From Setaria digitata (Eukaryota > Nematoda > Chromadorea > Rhabditida > Setariidae), in assembly GCA_003640385.1 (NCBI GenBank), contig RCAB01000146.1, forward strand, positions 62,001 to 126,000: a stretch of 64,000 bases of DNA, in the 5' to 3' direction. Each line of letters opens with the position of its first letter. The first letter of the stretch is position 1. Of the stretch, positions 59,596 through 64,000 are shown piece by piece. A model generated the notes under the pieces. The model searched no databases. It was not told the origin of the DNA and saw nothing but the letters and a program-made list of their open reading frames with translations. The position numbers and the translations under genes are program-made.

Positions 59596-60857
59596 TTAAA
59601 TGAAACTTGAGAATGATTTCTCATATCTCTTTAATCGGCACTTCTTTTCCACGTTCAATGTCTGTTCTGCAAAAATCCTTTTTTTTTTTTTTTTGAATTA
59701 AAACATAAGTAAAATTTTAAAATATTCAAAGTTTTAAAATGAAATATTCAATTAATAATCATTGTAGCCAAGACTGTTAAAAGCACTTATGTCATCGGAC
59801 AGCATTAGTCGCTAAAAACCGAATGCAACTGAAATTTATCAGTTTATCAAATTAATCAGCTAAATTTATTGTTTCATGGGTTTAAGAAACAACTAACCCA
59901 TCAAGATTACTCTCATTAATTCGTCCTTTTGCTCCGCTTTCGCCTTCCTTGGGCTAGAGCTTTGTAAATGAATTGAATTTCAACAAAATTTTCGGAAGAA
60001 ATTTTGACATTTAAATCTATCACTTAAAAAAAATTAGTGAAGTTCGTTTTTTATAAAGATTTTTATTAAAACAACAATACTTGATTCATTTGTTCCCTAG
60101 CAGTCTTTAGGTCTGATTTCTTTCTGACAATCGGCTCATAAATTTCCTTTGCAGTTTGTGCATCAGTTTCATCCACTAAAGATAGCATTTATTCGTTAAT
60201 TAGTTTATTAACAATTTACTTTTGCTACGTGTCATCAAATAATTACTCATTTAATTCTTTGCAAAAACGAAATTAGAAATTTTAGAGGATTTCATATTAC
60301 ACGTATTCGAAATTGGTCTTTTAATTCAAAATTACTTTGCCGATTGTTGATAGTTTTTTTACCAAATCTAATGCATTCATCTTTTTTTAGCCTGAAAAAA
60401 GAATGTTATTTGTTTAATCAAAAAAGTTAATTCAAAAAATAGTTGAAAATTTGAAACTAATATTTTAAATTTCTTCATTACAATATTTTTTTAAATGTTT
60501 TAATGTTGATTTTTATTTAATTTTTATTTAATAAACGTTATCTCTCTTCGTGCTGTTTTTTTTGTTCATGTGATCGTTGTCTCTCGAGATTCAACACTGA
60601 ACGAAATTTTGCTGAGCTGCAACTTGCTGAAAACTGTTTTATTCAAATCTTTTATGCATTCGTTCTTCTGTTTTGTCAAGAAAAAATTGTTACACGATTT
60701 ATTTTCACATCATTTTGTAGCCTGAATCTAATATCTTTAGTGCCACAAAAAAAAAATTATAAAAGCTTACAGGGTTCAACAGCTGCGACTCTGTCAGTTT
60801 CAACCTTGAACTGATTTTTCTGGCCATTTACTACTTTTTCTAACAGTGGACATTCCG
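59596..60857 (-). CDS. Charged, unrecognised protein (four exons, 5' end missing)
   Basis: Four short exons agree in phase at every junction: 60857-60771, 60175-60081, 59953-59911 and 59666-59596. They use acceptors GATATCAG, TCTTTAG, GCTCTAG and TTTGCAG and donors T|GTAAGC, A|GTATTG and A|GTAATC. The product of about 97 residues is strongly charged: ECPLLEKVVNGQKNQFK, then a likely helix DETDAQTAKEIYEPIVRKK, then a Gly/Glu-rich linker and a basic C-terminus. The first exon enters in phase 1 and has no in-frame ATG, so a 5' exon is missing. An alternative short first exon at 60250-60220 (starting MSNYLMTRSK) also fits the second exon. No family is recognised. Confidence 0.4.
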
Positions 60858-61053
60858 CTGATATCAGAATTATTGACGTGAACTAAAAACTTTTCTAACT
60901 TTCAATTAGCCAATTAAAACTTCGATAAAAATTTTTGATTTCTGCTTTATTATTATTATTATTGTAAGAACCGAAAGAAGTAGAATATTTTGCTTATTTT
61001 TTGTCAGAGTTAAAGTTCCCGAGTTAAAATGACAAGAATGGTTTGATCCTCCA

Positions 61054-61698
61054 TTAATATTTTGTTCTGATTCGAGTTGATGCTTTTTGTCGCAAAATTA
61101 GCAGAAGCACAGTAACCTGCCAAGATACAGTACACAAAGTAAAGTATGCACGCCAATCACTGGAATGATAATGCATATCAAGTATGACACAGCTGGACCA
61201 GAATAACTCAATATAACCGCATGTTAGTTGCACCCAACCAAATATTATCAAATTTTCTGAAAATTTATGACGTCCTTTAATTATCACTAAACATTTCCTT
61301 AAATTCAAATTAATTGCCTAATTCGATGTTTTTCTGCTTGAATGCATTTAATACCTTACCTTCATGTTGGTCAGAACACAATACTGGAAAAATAGGAATG
61401 AGTAAGAGTATAGCCATAAGAGTCATAGGCCATGGACTCAAATATTCAACAATACTTACTGATAATGCACTCACTATATATAATATAACAATAGTAATCT
61501 GAAATTGTGGCCAAAATTATCTAGATTCATATTACTTTCTTTTTGAAATTTTAATTTTTTTTTTTAAAGTAAGGAATAATTTACCTGGAAAGAAATGGCC
61601 CAGTCAAATAGTGTCCAGTCGCTTAGCCTATGAATGAAATCTCGTGGAGTTGTTCGTCCGACGACAATGTTCTTTAAATATACTTGAAATTTGCACAT
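61054..61698 (-). CDS. Unrecognised four-helix membrane protein (151 aa or longer)
   Basis: Exons 61698-61585 (from the Met), 61498-61360 and 61256-61054 join in phase with clean signals: CAG|GTAAAT, TTTCAG, G|GTAAGG and TTTTCAG. After a short basic N-terminus with RLSDWTLFDW come four hydrophobic segments (ITIVILYIVSALSV; MTLMAILLLIPIFPVL; FGWVQLTCGYIELFWSSCV; FTLCTVSWQVTVLLLIL) and a basic tail ending RTKY. The first exon stays open to an acceptor GTTTTAG at 61722, so the true start may lie upstream; an open stretch at 61935-61870 (VEKELIERRIDHAF) is a candidate but its phase does not match. The four-segment layout resembles small tetraspan proteins; no family is claimed. Confidence 0.55.
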
Positions 61699-61739
61699 GG
61701 AAAACCTCTCGCTATTATCACCTAAAACTTTATTATTAA

Positions 61740-62742
61740 ATTTTATTGGCTTGGCTAAACATAAATTAAAAATGATAAATCAACTGACGATTGGTTCTTT
61801 TTCAGTAGACTAACGCTTGCTTGGCCAAATTTTATATTAATTATTAAATCAAAATGTACTTTACTTTATATTTTGAGTGTTTTGGATAGAATGCATGATC
61901 AATTCTACGTTCTATCAATTCCTTTTCGACTAAGATATAATGAAATGTTCAGCAGCAAATGAAAAGATTCGACTCCAGGAAGGTAGAAGAATACATCATG
62001 CTTGCAATCAAAAGATTTGCATTTCAGGTTATACCTAATCCAAAGATCTATAGCATCAGTTTAGGATTAAATTTCGGTAAATCGTAAGCATAAATTATGC
62101 TGAAAATGACATTTTTTGCTAACATGCCTTTCCTGCAACCCCACATCTTCACTTTGTGTTACCTGAGGTGTCAACTCGAACTGTAAACCTGGTATGTGGT
62201 TCTTTACTGCACTTGTTGTCCAAATTTAGATATTTTATACAGTTTATTGACATTTCCAGCAAAAATTTGCATAATTTCGAGTTAATTCTGTCATACAAAT
62301 TAAAATTATTATTGAGAAGTAACGGAAATATCATGTCTGAAAATTTTCATAATTTATTATTTTTCGAAGTTAATCTCGGCAGAAACAGTTTTGGTGAACG
62401 TTGTATCCTTCTGGGTAGTGGCCTGTGGGAATCTCCCTCAGAGAATTATTGAAGCTATTGTAAGATTCTGGGCGAGTTAATAACCTTCGAGTATCTTAAA
62501 TGAAACGAATTTTTTTCCTTTTTCGTTTCTTTTTGCTTTTCCCTGCTTTTGCTGCATTAACACCTGAAAAATTGCTTCCACACTGGCACAATGAAGAGAT
62601 TTTCTAATAATAAAAATTTGAAATTCTATTCAATACTGAAACTAATGAGAAAAATTTGTATGATTAAAAGAGAAGAACGATTCCCAACATAACTGTTTCG
62701 CTATTTTGTGATTTACAATAAATTTTCGAAATGGAAAAAATC
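61740..62742. other. Intergenic region between the tetraspan and Cys-rich genes
   Basis: Contains the unplaced open stretch at 61870-61935 (minus) that might be a 5' exon of the tetraspan gene. The overlapping frames at 62149 (minus) and 62156 (plus) have no splice or family support. Otherwise it is AT-rich. Confidence 0.4.
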
Positions 62743-63218
62743 TTAGTTGGAATTAAAACAATTTAAAGTACCGTAACATCGATTACTAATTTGTCGCCTG
62801 CAAGAGTCCCAAATACCATAACCAGCCTTCCAAGGGCAAGAACATGTTTCAACGGCTGGACAAAATGCTAATTCTGCAATAAATGACTTCCAAATTTTTT
62901 AATTCAAATTAAAGTTAAATCAAGAATTGTGGAAGAGCATTTCAAAAATTATGTAAATTGAAATAAAATTTGGAAATTTTATCAGCTTGTCGGCAAGCAG
63001 TTCTTTTCAGACCTACGTAGGTAAAAATATGTCAGATAAGAAGTACACGTACTGTCAGTGTAACAGAAGGGACAATCGGGATGCAAATGTTCAGCAATGC
63101 ATACGGAACATCTTGCGTATCGGCACTCCAGTCTTCCCAAGTATGTTCTGTACTTCTTCTGACAGCGACGGTAGAAGTTGTAACCACGACATGCTCGTGC
63201 TATAACTAGCATGCACAT
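62743..63218 (-). CDS. Cysteine-rich protein, 110 aa, 2 exons
   Basis: Exon 1 (63218-63017) ends with a strong donor C|GTAGGT in phase 1 and joins exon 2 (62873-62743, acceptor TTATTGCAG) to give 111 codons with the stop. The product has about 17 cysteines in 110 residues, for example CRYARCSVC, CPFCYTDSTC, CPAVETCSCPW and RCYGTLNC, with many Tyr and Arg. This suggests a disulfide-rich secreted or cuticle-associated protein, but the N-terminus MCMLVIARAC is only weakly like a signal peptide. An acceptor-like GATTTTCAG lies about 37 bases upstream of the ATG, with stops in all frames between, so it is probably a spliced-leader site. A competing frame in exon 1 (MSWLQLLPSLSEEVQ) was rejected because it stops early and has no matching second exon. 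Confidence 0.5.
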
Positions 63219-63254
63219 AGAAAATTATTTTTCAAGTGAAAACTGAAAATCATT

Positions 63255-64000
63255 TTTAAATAAAATTATTGTTGTACTAATTACAAAACAGAAATACATT
63301 TTATTGCACATACTAAAATGAGAAAAATGACGATAAACAAAAGATGAAGCGAAAAGAAAAGAAACAAATAAGAACATTTATTATTTATTATCGTTGAAGA
63401 GTTTGACAACAGAAATTAAGTTCGAATAAATAGTTTGTAGTGCAGTAATTTTGCGCAGAATTCCAGTTGATATTTAGTGACATTTTGAGCAATTTCAAAA
63501 CAAAATAAATATTGCGTTTGAAAAAGTTACATCTTCATTACACAATAAATCCCATAGTAAAAATAAAAGATTTAAATGAGTCCTGCTCCTTTTTTCCTTC
63601 TTTAAAAAGAAATTTTCCATTTGAATAATAACGAAACAAAAAGTTAGGCATTGTAATTATAAAAAAAAAAAACACGGAAAATGTAATTTAGTTTCGCGAC
63701 GATTTTTATCTCTTCAGCCATCCACTTCCTTTTTAAAACAAAATGAACGAGAAAATTTATTTGTAGAAAAGATTTTTATCAATTTTCGGCATATCGTCGG
63801 CCTCTTTTTCGAGGCAAAAATGGATGTGATTTTTTTTTTTTTAAAAATAGGAAAAAAGGGAGGAATTTGCTTCAAAATTAATGCGTTTCAAAGACTCTGT
63901 TTTTTGAAAAAAAAATCCTGGCAATGTTTTGTTAAATTATTGCAATAAAGTTGAAGCAATTGAAGCATTTTTATAACAGCGCACAAAATTATTGAATATT
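63255..64000. other. AT-rich right edge, no gene seen
   Basis: Long A and T runs and no open frame with splice or family support. It is probably upstream DNA of the Cys-rich gene. Confidence 0.5.

Noticed and set aside
61870..61935. Open stretch VEKELIERRIDHAF as a 5' exon of the tetraspan gene
   Set aside because: Its donor is phase 0 while the next exon needs phase 1, so it could not be joined; it is left as an unplaced candidate.
1..64000. tRNA, rRNA, CRISPR, transposase or viral elements
   Set aside because: None could be supported by reading: no tRNA-like box pairs with cloverleaf, no direct-repeat arrays, and no recognisable transposase or reverse-transcriptase motifs. A tRNAscan or RepeatMasker run would be decisive.

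Overview
The window looks like nuclear DNA of a parasitic (filarial-type) nematode. It is about two-thirds A+T, the genes are cut into many small exons by introns ending in TTTTCAG or TTTTAG, acceptor-like TTTCAG sites sit just before several start codons (candidate spliced-leader sites), and one gene is a clear muscleblind gene with the two-finger organisation I recall from nematode MBL-1. I saw no prokaryotic, viral or transposon genes. All multi-exon models were built by hand, by joining exons whose reading phases agree and matching the product to remembered family motifs; no alignment or search was run.

Layout. 1-1242 (-): the first three exons of an unrecognised gene that runs off the left edge, divergent from PIG-C (1791-3876, +), a subunit of the enzyme that starts GPI-anchor synthesis. 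3877-21076: about 17 kb with no convincing exon, holding microsatellites, GC-richer islands and a UGCAUG-motif cluster, probably upstream or regulatory DNA of muscleblind. 21077-27476 (+): muscleblind (mbl-1), six exons, 386 aa. 27477-33797: gene-free. 33798-35333 (-): a TMEM126-like mitochondrial membrane protein, divergent from an unrecognised 489-aa multi-pass membrane protein (36129-39022, +). 42497-43213 (-): a 128-aa secreted protein. 45711-47502 and 48057-49710 (+): two neighbouring genes that both look DUF2358/C6orf136-like. 50530-53872 (-): a TRMT10C/MRPP1-like mitochondrial RNase P methyltransferase subunit, with the last exons of another gene ending only about 80 bases upstream (operon-like). 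55604-58021 (+): a PP1-type protein phosphatase catalytic subunit. 59596-60857, 61054-61698 and 62743-63218 (all -): a charged protein, a four-helix membrane protein and a cysteine-rich protein, none recognised.

Taken together, several genes in the right half point to mitochondria (TMEM126-like complex I assembly factor, MRPP1 for tRNA processing and methylation, the DUF2358 protein with a presequence-like N-terminus). The left half holds an RNA-splicing regulator with a very large upstream region, and an ER enzyme of GPI biosynthesis.
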